In this document: positions 55,601-64,000 of the stretch, piece by piece
Position numbering within the stretch: position 1 is the stretch's first letter
Layout: each line of letters opens with the position of its first letter
From: Hypomesus transpacificus
Taxonomy: Eukaryota > Chordata > Actinopteri > Osmeriformes > Osmeridae
Length of the DNA stretch: 64,000 bases
Reading direction: 5' to 3'
Assembly: GCF_021917145.1 (NCBI RefSeq)
Contig: NC_061070.1
Span: 18,448,138-18,512,137, forward strand
The notes under the pieces: model-generated
Seen by the model: the letters and a program-made list of their open reading frames with translations, nothing else
What the model was told of the DNA's origin: nothing
The model's database searches: none
Program-made: the position numbers and the translations under genes

Positions 55601-56899
55601 CCCGGCCGGATCCACCCGGGCCTACCGCCACATCTGCGGAGCGGTTCTCATCGACAGCTGCTGGGCTCTGACGGCCGGACACTGCATGTGAGCAGAACCA
55701 GTCGTGTCTAGTGTAGTGGGAACAGAAGCTCTGGGAGGTGCAGGCGTGAAGTCACCCTGCACACGTTCCTCCTGTCCTGAGCTTGTTGCTACGTTCCTCA
55801 GCCTGTCCTGAGCTTGTTGCTGCGTTCCTCAGCCTGTCCTGAGCTTGTTGCTACGTGTGTTTGAGCAGAGACAAGAAGAACTCCATGCAGGTGGTGGCGG
55901 GGGGGCTGACTCTGAACACCCCAGAGCCCCTGGAGCAGACTGTCTCAGTGGAGGAAGCCATCCCGCACGAGAACTACCGCGAGACCAAGTCAGCCGTGTA
56001 CAACGACATAGGTGAGAGACCACCTTCATATACCGGTAACCCTTATGAACGAAACAAGATGAAAGAACACCAAGCTGCCCAGCTGCAGCAGCTCTGTGGT
56101 GCTGTGGCTCATGGGATGTCTATACTCTGACCCTAAGCCTTGCTCAAGCTGAAAGCCAAAGATGGAGTTTGTGCTGTCGAGAGCCAGCTGGTTAAGGCGG
56201 CCTGCTTGCCTCTGGCTCCACTGCCTGATGGGACAGAATGCAGCATATCTGGGTGGGGCTCCACAGAGGACTGTAAGCTACTGAACCACTGTGTTTGTGA
56301 AGCCACGTCTGTCATCCCCACTGTTACAGTTTCAAAAGATAAACATTATGGTTCTTGCTCCTCGTCATCCTGGTCATCTCTCCACCATCTTCTCTCTCCT
56401 CTCCCCCTCCCTCTGTTTGAAGCGGATTACGGCTCCAGTAACTTGCTGGATGCAGATGTGCTGTTGATCAGCCAGACAAGCTGCTCCTCGGAGGCCGTTT
56501 ACGGCAGCGTCCTGGACCAGGGCATGTTTTGTGCCGGCTACCTGCAGGGGGGAGTAGACTCATGTCAGGTCAGCTGAAGAGGATGGGGGGCGGGGAGGAG
56601 GGCGCTGGAGGGAAGGGGGGGGGGTGAAGCTGAAGTTTAGGGTTTTAACTAAAACCCATTTTGATTTATTTCTTACACATTCTTTGTTGCCTGCTTGAGC
56701 TCTCTGATCTGAGTTTTGTTCGTGTTTTGTCCTGCAGGGTGACTCTGGTGGTCCTCTGACCTGTAATTGGAACGGTACTCATGTGATCTACGGCTTGGTG
56801 AGCTGGGGGGACAGCTGTGCCCAGCAGAACAAGCCTGGGGTGTACACCCGCATCTCTCACTATCTCAGCTGGATCAAGACCAACATGCAAGCATCCTAG
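52667..56899 (+). CDS. habp2: Hyaluronan-binding protein 2 (factor VII-activating protease), complete
   Basis: A secreted plasma serine protease. Exons: 52667-52726, 52961-53048, 53314-53379, 53682-53792, 54084-54200, 54478-54588, 54676-54847, 55016-55113, 55207-55687, 55869-56011, 56138-56272, 56423-56568, 56738-56899; total 1890 nt, 630 codons, all phases agree. Signal peptide [20 protein letters not shown]; a Lys-rich then acidic segment ([11 protein letters not shown]); EGF1 ([12 protein letters not shown]), EGF2 ([12 protein letters not shown]), EGF3 ([12 protein letters not shown]); kringle ([14 protein letters not shown] to WSHCSIQKC). Activation cleavage precedes IYGG after ISR. Catalytic residues are His in ALTAGHC, Asp in NDIALLK and Ser in GDSGGP; Asp in GVDSCQ gives trypsin-like specificity. 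Human HABP2 is 560 residues; the extra length is mostly a repeat in the kringle-protease linker. PLAT and factor XII are related, but three EGFs plus one kringle fit HABP2. Confidence 0.95.
53030..53225 (+). repeat. 65-bp triplication carrying the habp2 exon 2 splice donor
   Basis: Three 65-bp units. Each begins at the end of exon 2 (aaagacatagtggaag or its variant) and runs through gtaaacatgtttactcatgt to tttaattgcat. Donor-like AAG|GTAAA sequences fall at 53049, 53114 and 53179. Units two and three are in the intron. Confidence 0.9.
54255..54460. repeat. Minisatellite of about 27 bp in a habp2 intron
   Basis: Seven or eight copies of gtctgcagtgagagtgtttc plus tgtgatg, ending 17 bp before the acceptor region of EGF3. 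Each unit carries a CTGCAG|TGAG, that is, an acceptor-like motif. Confidence 0.93.
54862..54966. repeat. (CA)n microsatellite
   Basis: cacacacgcacacac in the intron between the two kringle exons of habp2. Confidence 0.95.
55207..55490 (+). repeat. habp2: Coding 27-bp repeat in habp2: ten KPLPSTSSP units
   Basis: In frame within the exon 55207-55687. Ten 9-residue units with consensus KPLPSTSSP, some varied ([18 protein letters not shown]). It lies between the kringle and the protease domain and is followed by [19 protein letters not shown]. Such a Pro/Ser/Thr-rich segment is probably an extended, O-glycosylated stalk. Confidence 0.92.
55770..55858. repeat. Three copies of a 31-bp unit in a habp2 intron
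   Basis: Unit cctgtcctgagcttgttgct plus acgttcctcag just before the acceptor at 55867-55868; each copy ends in a CCTCAG acceptor-like motif. Confidence 0.88.
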
Positions 56900-57750
56900 C
56901 AGCGTGGCGCTAACCAGAACGTTCTGATGGGCCCAATACGAAGTTGGGATTCATGTTATGTAATCGAGCTTCATGCTAACATCTGACGGTGTTACACAAC
57001 TGTGTTATCATTAGCTGCAGAGATACACAACAATGAAATGTCCTCAGACATATAAGACCCAATTTGTGTATAAACAGAAACCAGATCCTTCATTTACAGG
57101 ATACTGATGTTTGAGATTTGTAGATTTGTTTGTAAATCAGTATTGAGCACCGGGTACATCACATAACATTTTTAACAACTAATTGAAGAGTTCAAAGAGT
57201 TACAAAGAGTCCCATCTCTGCAACAGTGTAAGAACAGTGTAATAACAACATAATACACATATAATAACAGTGTAAGAACTGTGTAGAAAGTGTAATTACA
57301 ACATAATAAGTGTGATAACAGTGTAACAACATAATAACAGTGTAATAACAACATAACAGTGTAATAACAGTGTAGAAACTGTGTAACAACAGTGCAATAA
57401 GAACAAAACAGTGCTCCATGGTAGCTTTATAGACTAAGTTACGTTTGTTGTGCATGATAGCCAGGAAATGAAAAAGGCGCAAAACGACAACAAATAATAT
57501 TGATCATGCCACCAAATACAGATTAAAACTAAAGTAACAAGTCTGGCTTGAAAATGTAACAAGTACAAAGTACAGATATAAGAAGTGAGAGTAGAATGTC
57601 AGAAAAGTAAATGGTAGAAAAGTTCTGAAACCAGAAAAATCTACTTAAGTACAGTAACAAAGTATTTGTACTTGGTTACTTCCCATCTCTGGACAATACA
57701 CACAATCCATGTTGTTAATGATCTCCATTGTGTCGTATCAGGCGACAGTC
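56900..57750. other. Gene-free interval between habp2 and the minus-strand TRIM gene
   Basis: 3' flank of both converging genes. It contains an AT-rich imperfect repeat at about 57225-57395 (cagtgtaataacaacataa, about 12-20 bp). No coding potential recognised. Confidence 0.7.
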
Positions 57751-60320
57751 CTAAGATGGTGACTGCGATGTTCCTGCCGCTCCTCCCCCTACGCTCCTCG
57801 ACCTATCAGCATCTCTGAGACGAAACAGCGTGAGGGGCTGTCTGTTGTGATCGTTCATGTTGATACAAGGGTTGAACATGGGGTAGAGGGGCTCCAGGCA
57901 GGGCACGCAGAACCGATGCAGCAATGTCAGCGTGTCGGCATCATAGAACGACAGCGCCCCCTGCTGGAGGTCAGCCATCATGCCCAGCTTGACAACCCTA
58001 CTCCCTACAGACAGCAGGGTCTCCTGGGCATTGTGGCACGCCAGGTACTGCCCATCTCCATGGTAGATGCACCAGGACGCCTTCTTCTGGTCTGCGAGCC
58101 CCTTGGTGGGGCCTCCCTCTTGGGAACCAGTCGCCCCGGTGGTTGTACCGATCAGCCAGAAGGGCTTCTCCTGGACCAGCACTTCCCAGTAGTGCCGGCC
58201 AGTAGAGAAGGACTCCCGGGCCAGGATGCTGTACTGGGCGTCCTGGCGTCCACAGCCCGGGGCCCCAGCGCTGGGTTGGGTTCCCCAGCGGACCTGCTGC
58301 CTGTCCTGGGACACCAGCAGCTGGGGGTGGGCAGTGCTGGGGTCCAGGGTGAGCGCTCTAAGATCTGCACACACACACACACCCACACACACACATGTTA
58401 CTGTGTGTACACAGTGAAGATGCACTTAGTAAACTGCTCTTTAGATGAAAGGCGCTAATACCAAACACATTCTAAAAACAGAAACTAATCTACATTTGGT
58501 TTAATTTAAACATTGATCTGTCCTTAGCAGAAATAAACTGCACTGACATGACCACATCCTTGGGAAGTGCTGAGACAAGGCCAAGGTCAGGGCATCCACC
58601 AGGCGCTCGATGGTCCTCAGCTTCTCGGGGCTGCAGATCTGCTTCTCCACCTCCCTGAGTGGTGGCAGGTCCAGAGTTCTCCTGCACACAGGGCAGCTAT
58701 AGTTTAGTCATGTCAAATAAGCATTCACTTAGCAGACGCTTTTACCCCCAGAGATGTGCAGAGGGAAGGTTAAGCCTACGGACGTTTGATCTGCAGTCAG
58801 ATGCTGTCTGGAGTCCGGTACACTCATCTGAGAAACTAAACCATGTGGACTCACCCAAGCCCATGTGCCGTGATCCGCTAAAAAGGACATCACACTAAAT
58901 TATTAAAACATTTAGATAATTATACATGACATCCTTATGATGCTCAATACTCACTTTTGTTGGAATCTGGAATATTTACCTGCAGGAAGATCAAGTCATT
59001 TGTTTCTTGGATCAGAGACATGCTGGTGCTTCTCAGACTGTCGGACTCCTTGATCTGTTCCTCCAAGACCTGCCTCTGAGCCTCCAGCCATTCTGAGATG
59101 AACACCTCCTCTGAGTCCACCATCTTCACCATCAGGTTCTCGTCTTCCTCAATCAGACCTCGAATCCTGCTGTACTTGTCAGAGATTCTGCTCCTGAAGG
59201 CTGCAGTAGACTTCTGGAAAAATGAAACTCCAAATGACATTGCTTTTTCATGATAGAAGATGGATTTTGCCTTCCATAAAAATAGCTGAACACATAACTG
59301 AACTACTTAGTAGTGGCAGTATGATAGGGTAGAACATGAGTTGAGTCAAAAATACGTCATTATGTGTTGACAGTACCATTGTCTCTGTGTACAAGGCCTC
59401 CAGGTCCTTAATGGCTTGCTCTGCTGACATCCTTCTCTGCAGCAGCTGGGTCATCGTGGTGTCCAACATCTTCTGCAGAGAGAGACACAGGAGCACCACG
59501 AGGAGCACCACGAGGAGCACCTTGAGGAGCACCACGAAGAGCACCACGAAGAGCACCACGAGGAGCACCACGAGGAGCACCACGAGGAGCACCACGAGGA
59601 GCACCACGAGGAGCACCACGAGAAGCACCACGAGGAGCACAAGGTCACGAAACGCCTGCTGTCATAAAGAGCTTTCCGTTTGTGTGGCTGTGCTCTCCTC
59701 ACCTTGAGCTCTGCGCTGGCGTCCTGCAGCTGCAGGGCCTGGTGGTGTTGGTGCCGCCCCACCAGCAAGCAGAGGGAGCAGACAGGAAGCTGCTCCTCCA
59801 CACAGAACAGCTTGAGCTGCTCTTGGTGCTCCCTGCACTTCAGAGAGAGGGGGTCTCTGGTCACCTCCACCAGCACGTGCTGCCGCAGCACTGCCCTCTG
59901 CTGGTGGAGCGTTGCATGGGCCCGGCACAGGGAGGCGTCACAGGTGAGGCAGGTTCTGATGGCGACGGACGCTGTCTCTATGCAGTGGTCACAGGTGACA
60001 GGGGAGGAGGGGGAGGAAGGGGAGGAGGGGGAGGAAGGGGAGGAGGGGCCCCCAGCAGAGGCAGGCTGACTGAGCGATGCCCCTGTGATGGAGAGATCCT
60101 TCATACTTGCCTGGAGAGTGGGCTCCACCTCCAGGGTCAGGTCTGAAGGAAGCAGGATCTGGCACTCGGGGCAGAAGAAGGGGCCTTCAGCGGACAGGTC
60201 GGTGTTCCACACCGTGCGGATGCAGGAGAGGCAGAAGGTGTGTCCACATGGGAGCATCGCTGGTTCTGAGAAGACGTCCTGGCAGATTGGACATTTCAGG
60301 CTTGGCCCGGCAGTCTCCAT
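57751..60320 (-). CDS. TRIM family E3 ligase: RING, two B-boxes, coiled coil, B30.2/SPRY
   Basis: Minus-strand exons: 59703-60320, 59377-59472 (96 nt), 58980-59213 (234 nt), 58548-58681, 57751-58364. The 96- and 234-nt coiled-coil exons are the classical TRIM pattern. RING: CPICQDVFSEPAMLPCGHTF, then CPECQILLP (C3HC4). B-box 1-like: CDHCIETASVAIRTCLTCDA. B-box 2: CREHQEQLKLFCVEEQLPVC with HQHHQ. The SPRY exon opens LTLDPSTAHPQLLVS and has HYWEVLVQEKPFWLIGT. A Ser/Pro repeat (SSPSSPSSP) separates RING from B-boxes. Two B-boxes plus SPRY resemble TRIM25-like fish proteins, which act as ubiquitin ligases, often in antiviral signalling; no specific orthologue is claimed. Phase between the 234-nt exon (ends 0) and 58681 (needs 2) requires a further tiny exon, usually 23 nt, that I could not place. 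Confidence 0.88.
58710..58765. mobile_element. SINE tail remnant
   Basis: cacttagcagacgcttttac is the reverse of a SINE tail like that at 17795-17815; it lies in an intron of the minus-strand TRIM gene. Confidence 0.5.
59490..59640. repeat. 12-bp GAGCACCACGAG minisatellite in a TRIM intron
   Basis: Twelve copies of gagcaccacgag directly next to the acceptor of the 96-nt exon (exon edge 59472). On the minus strand it keeps the frame open from the RING/B-box exon through the intron, creating a misleading long frame. Confidence 0.94.
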
Positions 60321-60689
60321 ACAGCACTCTGGTCAACGGTTGTTGCTTTTAAACGTGCTCTATAAATAAACTTGACTTGATACTTCTGCTTGCAACTGAC
60401 TCCTATGGTGCTTGTCTGCGGTGTGCTGCCTCGACTTATGCATATTTTATTGATCCCCTTTTGCCACAGTGTCACATTACTAAAGATGTACTCTTCTTCT
60501 ATTACATTGAACACAATGGGTCTGTATGATGACTGTAGGATCATTTGGAGTGTGTGGAGATGAAGTAAGCTACGTAGAATTTTGTAGAAATATTGAGAAT
60601 AATAGGCATTCAAATTAATGAAAAAATATGATAAGTTTAAAAGATTCAACAATATGTGTTGACTGAGAATTAAACTCCCATTGACATAC

Positions 60690-61152
60690 TGGATCTAGGG
60701 TGAAATTGGATCGGACTGCCCGGGCTCGCTAAACAAAGGTTCCCGATTAAGTTTACTCGACGTCATCAGTTTGCGACCCTGCATGCGAGAAACTGAAGGG
60801 CACAGTGGAATGAGACAATGAAATAGCTATCTTTTAAGGTGAGTAACATTTTCCCTGCACTTAGATAGTAATGTAACTAAGTGCATGACTAAATGAGTAA
60901 AACGCTTCTGATGGAAACAGGTAAAGCACATTAAAGAATGTCAGCGTTCTTGATATCGATGCTCGCTAACTTACCTAGCAACTTAGATGGCTAACGTTAT
61001 ATAGCTGGCGTATGATATGCCAGCTAGCTACTTAGCAAGAGATACTATCCAAGTGTATACAAGACAGGATACCGGTAACAGACAACAGAACACAGCAAAT
61101 CATTTGAATCTCCCTTCACACCACCAGTTTTGTCCACGAAACAGTGATCATC
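60690..61152 (+). promoter_or_regulatory. mrpl2: Probable mrpl2 promoter and 5'UTR, divergent from the TRIM gene
   Basis: A CRE-like gacgtcatca is at about 60759-60768. A likely non-coding exon ends at 60838 (AAG before GTGAGT). An acceptor (ccaccag) at 61121-61127 would begin the exon holding the ATG at 61153. No TATA box was seen. The TRIM start at 60320 is 833 bp away on the other strand. Confidence 0.45.
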
Positions 61153-63219
61153 ATGGCATTGCCATCTCTTACTCGGGCTTTGTGTTCGCTGTCGCTGTCC
61201 CGCACTGCCCTGCTCCCTGCTCAGGTAAGACATGGATCACATTTCACCTGTAAGCCTCCCACAGAATCCTGAAAAAAGTGCAATGTAGACGTCAAAAGCC
61301 GCTGGTCTTCATGTCGGGTCGCATTGACAGGCTGCGGGGCGGTGCGTGCTGACTCCGGTCGCCTCCGGTGGTGTCCGGTCCCCTCTCGCGGCTGTCATAG
61401 GGGCAGTGGGTCAGTGCAGGAGCTTCATCACCACCGCTTCGCTGGAGCAGAACAGAACCCGCTGGAAGGAGAGGGAGAAATACACCATCAGGCCTGTGGG
61501 CATGAAGAAGACTGGAGGACGAGATCACACTGGCGAGTTCCACTGTTCACGTAGTGCTTTGATCAAATAGCAGGACATGAAAAAGGAACATGAAGCAGGT
61601 TATTAATTGGTAATGACACGCAGGTAGGATACGGACACATGGCATAGGTGGCGGCCACAAACAGAGGTACCGCTGGATCGACTTCCAGAGGCTCCGTTAT
61701 GAGGAGGGGAAGGAGGACAAGGCCTTTGATGAGAAGGTTCTGGAAGTCCGTTATGATCCCTGCAGGTGAGGTTTTACATCCTAGTAATAACAATAATATT
61801 ATATTATTGAATGAAATCAATAATATACTGACATAAATGAATACATGAAATGTACTATAATGTAAAAAAAACTATTTGGACATGGGGTGATTGGGGTGGC
61901 CAGTTAAATCTGGATCCGCCAGTGCACAGAAGCCAGGACACGGGTGGTTGACATGGTGATCTCCCCGTTGTCGAGCAGGTCAGCAGATATCGCGCTGGTG
62001 GCAGGAGGAAACAGGAAGCGCTGGATCATTGCCACAGAGAACATGCAGGCTGGTGACCTCATCAAGACCTCCGGGACCATCGGACGCATGGCAGGTCAGA
62101 CAGGACGTCCTGGGGCTAGGCATGTGTGTCAGCAGCATAGATCTTCTGTGAAGCGTTCATCATCAGAACGTGTTCAGTTAGCTATCGTTATCATAGTGTT
62201 ATGAGTTTAGGGTAGCCGTGGCAACAGGAGGGAGGCGACAGCACTGCAGGCTTGTTTGTCATGTGAGCTGCAGCACTGCAGGCTTGTTTGTCATGTGAGC
62301 TGCAGCACTGCAGGCCTGTTTGTCATGTGAGCTGCAGCACTGCAGGCCTGTTTGTCATGTGAGCTGCAGCACTGCAGGCCTGTTTGTCATGTGAGCTGCA
62401 GCACTGCAGGCCTGTTTGTCATGTGAGCTGCAGCACTGCAGGCCTGTTTGTCATGTGAGCTGCAGCACTGCAGGCTTGTTTGTCATGTGAGCTGCAGCAC
62501 TGCAGGCCTGTTTGTCATGTGAGCTGCAGCACTGCAGGCCTGTTTGTCATGCGAGCTGCAGCACTGCAGGCTTGTTTGTCATGCGAGCTGCAGCACTGCA
62601 GGCTTGTTTGTCATGTGAGCTGCAGCACTGCAGGCCTGTTTGTCATGTGAGCTATGCTCCTCCCAGTGGCTGCTAATGAGGGGGACTCGTACCCTCTGGG
62701 AGCCCTGCCCGTGGGCACACTGGTCAACAACCTGGAGCTGTACCCTGGGCGAGGAGCCTGGTTCATCAGAGCAGCAGGTGATAACCCTGGCATCAGAGTT
62801 AAACTGATCAGACATCAGCCCTCGCTCTGTCTTCATCTGCTGTTTTATTTGCTCAGGGACAAGTGGAGTGTTGCTCCGCAAGGTGAACGGCACAGCCATA
62901 GTCCAGCTGCCCTCCAAACGCCAGGTCCAGGTGAGCCAGCTGTGTTTCTCTGCGGGGTTTAGGGATGTCATCCTGTGGCAACACACTCACACCTCCTGCT
63001 GTGCCCCAGGTGCTGGAGACATGCATGGTGACAGTGGGACGCATCTCCAACATCGATCACAACAAGCGCATCATCGGGAAGGCGGGGACTAACCGCTGGC
63101 TTGGCAAGCGGCCCTCCAGTGGCTGGTGGCAGAGGAAGGGGGGCTGGGCGGGGCGCAAGATCAAGCCCCTCCCCCCCATGAAGGTGTATGTCAATATGCC
63201 AGCCGTGTCCGCCAGGTAG
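61153..63219 (+). CDS. mrpl2: Mitochondrial large-subunit ribosomal protein L2 (uL2m)
   Basis: Exons 61153-61224, 61331-61532, 61624-61765, 61979-62094, 62667-62777, 62857-62930 and 63010-63219 total 927 nt, 309 codons with TAG; human MRPL2 is about 305 residues. The N-terminus [20 protein letters not shown] is a basic, Ser/Leu-rich mitochondrial targeting sequence. Conserved uL2 blocks are [23 protein letters not shown], the [20 protein letters not shown] block, [28 protein letters not shown] and [18 protein letters not shown]. uL2 lies at the peptidyl-transferase centre of the mitoribosome. The second exon must end at 61532 before GCGAGT to join HT-G-RIRT, so this is a GC-AG intron (91 nt). 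A 32-bp array fills most of the 61979/62667 intron. The first exon's start is the only ATG giving the targeting peptide. Confidence 0.97.
62245..62655. repeat. 32-bp minisatellite in an mrpl2 intron
   Basis: About 13 nearly identical copies of gagctgcagcactgcaggcc plus tgtttgtcatgt, ending about 12 bp before the acceptor at 62665-62666. Confidence 0.97.
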
Positions 63220-63231
63220 AACAACCTGGAC

Positions 63232-63320
63232 AGGAACCCAGCTGGACTGACAGAACCCTGCTGGACTGACAGAACCCGGCTGGACTGACAGCACCCTGCT
63301 GGACTGACAGAACCCGGCTG
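63232..63320. repeat. 18-bp repeat in the mrpl2 3'UTR
   Basis: Five copies of gctggactgacagaaccc directly after the stop codon. Confidence 0.92.
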
Positions 63321-63443
63321 TCTCAGCTGTGACTCTGGGTTTGGTAACTGCAGTGGACTGACATGGACGGTTGTCGTTTTAGCTCTGTGATACTGATTTG
63401 TGTTTCACGTAACGTGATCTGGAGCCTGTTTTGAGCTTATTGT

Positions 63444-63449
63444 AATAAA
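63444..63449 (+). promoter_or_regulatory. mrpl2: mrpl2 poly(A) signal
   Basis: aataaa at 63444-63449, 225 bp after the stop codon, followed by a T-rich stretch. Sequence from here to the window end shows no gene I can support. Confidence 0.75.
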
Positions 63450-64000
63450 TGACACATGGATGGTTAAACTTTTTTATTAAACACAGCTGCTTGTGAGAGC
63501 ATGGAGAAACAAAACAATATAAAACTTCAAACTACAAAACATATTTACATCCATAATAAAACATGCAAAGATTAACCCATGTTTTCTTTAGTGGTAAATT
63601 TTAAAATACTGTCATGTCATTTAAAACCAGATTTGTGCAAAGACATGGGTGGTGTTTCAGTTCACAGGCTCAGTGAGATGGTCCTGTTCCTCTGATTCTA
63701 AACAGCGGTTAGCTTCCCTGTTTTTATGTTTCTGATTGTAGAACTGAGCAGCTACAGTCCAACACATCTTATGAACGAGCTGTCATGGAGATTTGCTGAA
63801 TATTTAACAAAGTTATCTGGCCATTTCATTGGTAATTGTTGGTGAAACACCACCTGCTACCTCTAGGTTAGGGTCAGACACGCTCCAAGGTCACAGACAT
63901 TTAAAGTACACTAGCTGAGTTCTACCTTCTACAGGTAGAAGACTGTCCCTCCCTCGCCCCCTCCTCCCAGCTGGGTCTGCTCAGCCGGGGTCTTCATGGG

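Noticed and set aside
59451-59702. Continuation of the TRIM RING/B-box frame through repeated CSSW residues
   Set aside because: This is the 12-bp intronic array after a good GTGAGG donor; the following 96-nt exon is in its own frame.

Overview
This is a piece of a teleost fish nuclear genome. Genes are split into many small GT-AG exons. The introns are full of microsatellites and minisatellites. The window carries a Tc1/mariner element, an L2-type LINE, a tRNA-derived SINE and a hAT remnant, and every recognisable protein is of vertebrate type. The species is not identified. I derived exon borders by hand from splice sites, reading phase and remembered vertebrate family sequence; no alignment or transcript was available.

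Left edge to 9.9 kb: the first coding exon of fhip2a (FAM160B1) lies on the minus strand and runs off the left end. A decayed locus follows on the plus strand: the N-terminal exons of a fish C2H2 zinc-finger-type protein, then a broken copy of a repeated teleost protein family with a C-terminal CxxC...CP motif. Next come about 4 kb without a supportable gene and a 0.8 kb array of 9-bp units.

9.9-43.4 kb: ablim1 (actin-binding LIM protein 1), plus strand, essentially complete. Three alternative first exons all end in phase 1 and can join a shared body of four LIM domains, a variable linker and a C-terminal villin headpiece. Using the second first exon, the assembled frame is 890 codons with no phase conflict. 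Notable parts are an 8-nt microexon, an 11-copy LTRE coding repeat, two inferred GC-AG introns and an intron whose 3' end is a 44-bp array repeating the splice acceptor. A Tc1 element with one nonsense codon, a MITE with a nested SINE, and a hAT fragment sit in its introns.

43.6-48.0 kb: a 5'-truncated L2-clade LINE (minus strand) with a 1035-codon endonuclease/reverse transcriptase ORF and the end of an SGNH-esterase ORF1.

49.3-63.2 kb: a TRIM-like gene (plus) with coiled coil and B30.2/SPRY but no visible RING or B-box; habp2 (plus; signal peptide, three EGF modules, kringle, trypsin-like protease; 630 codons assembled); a RING/B-box/coiled-coil/SPRY TRIM gene (minus); and mrpl2 (plus), a mitochondrial ribosomal protein of 309 codons. 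fhip2a and ablim1 are also neighbours in human 10q25, and HABP2 is nearby there. I see no operon-like system, CRISPR array or new enzyme pathway. The most unusual content is how tandem repeats have invaded splice sites and coding exons.
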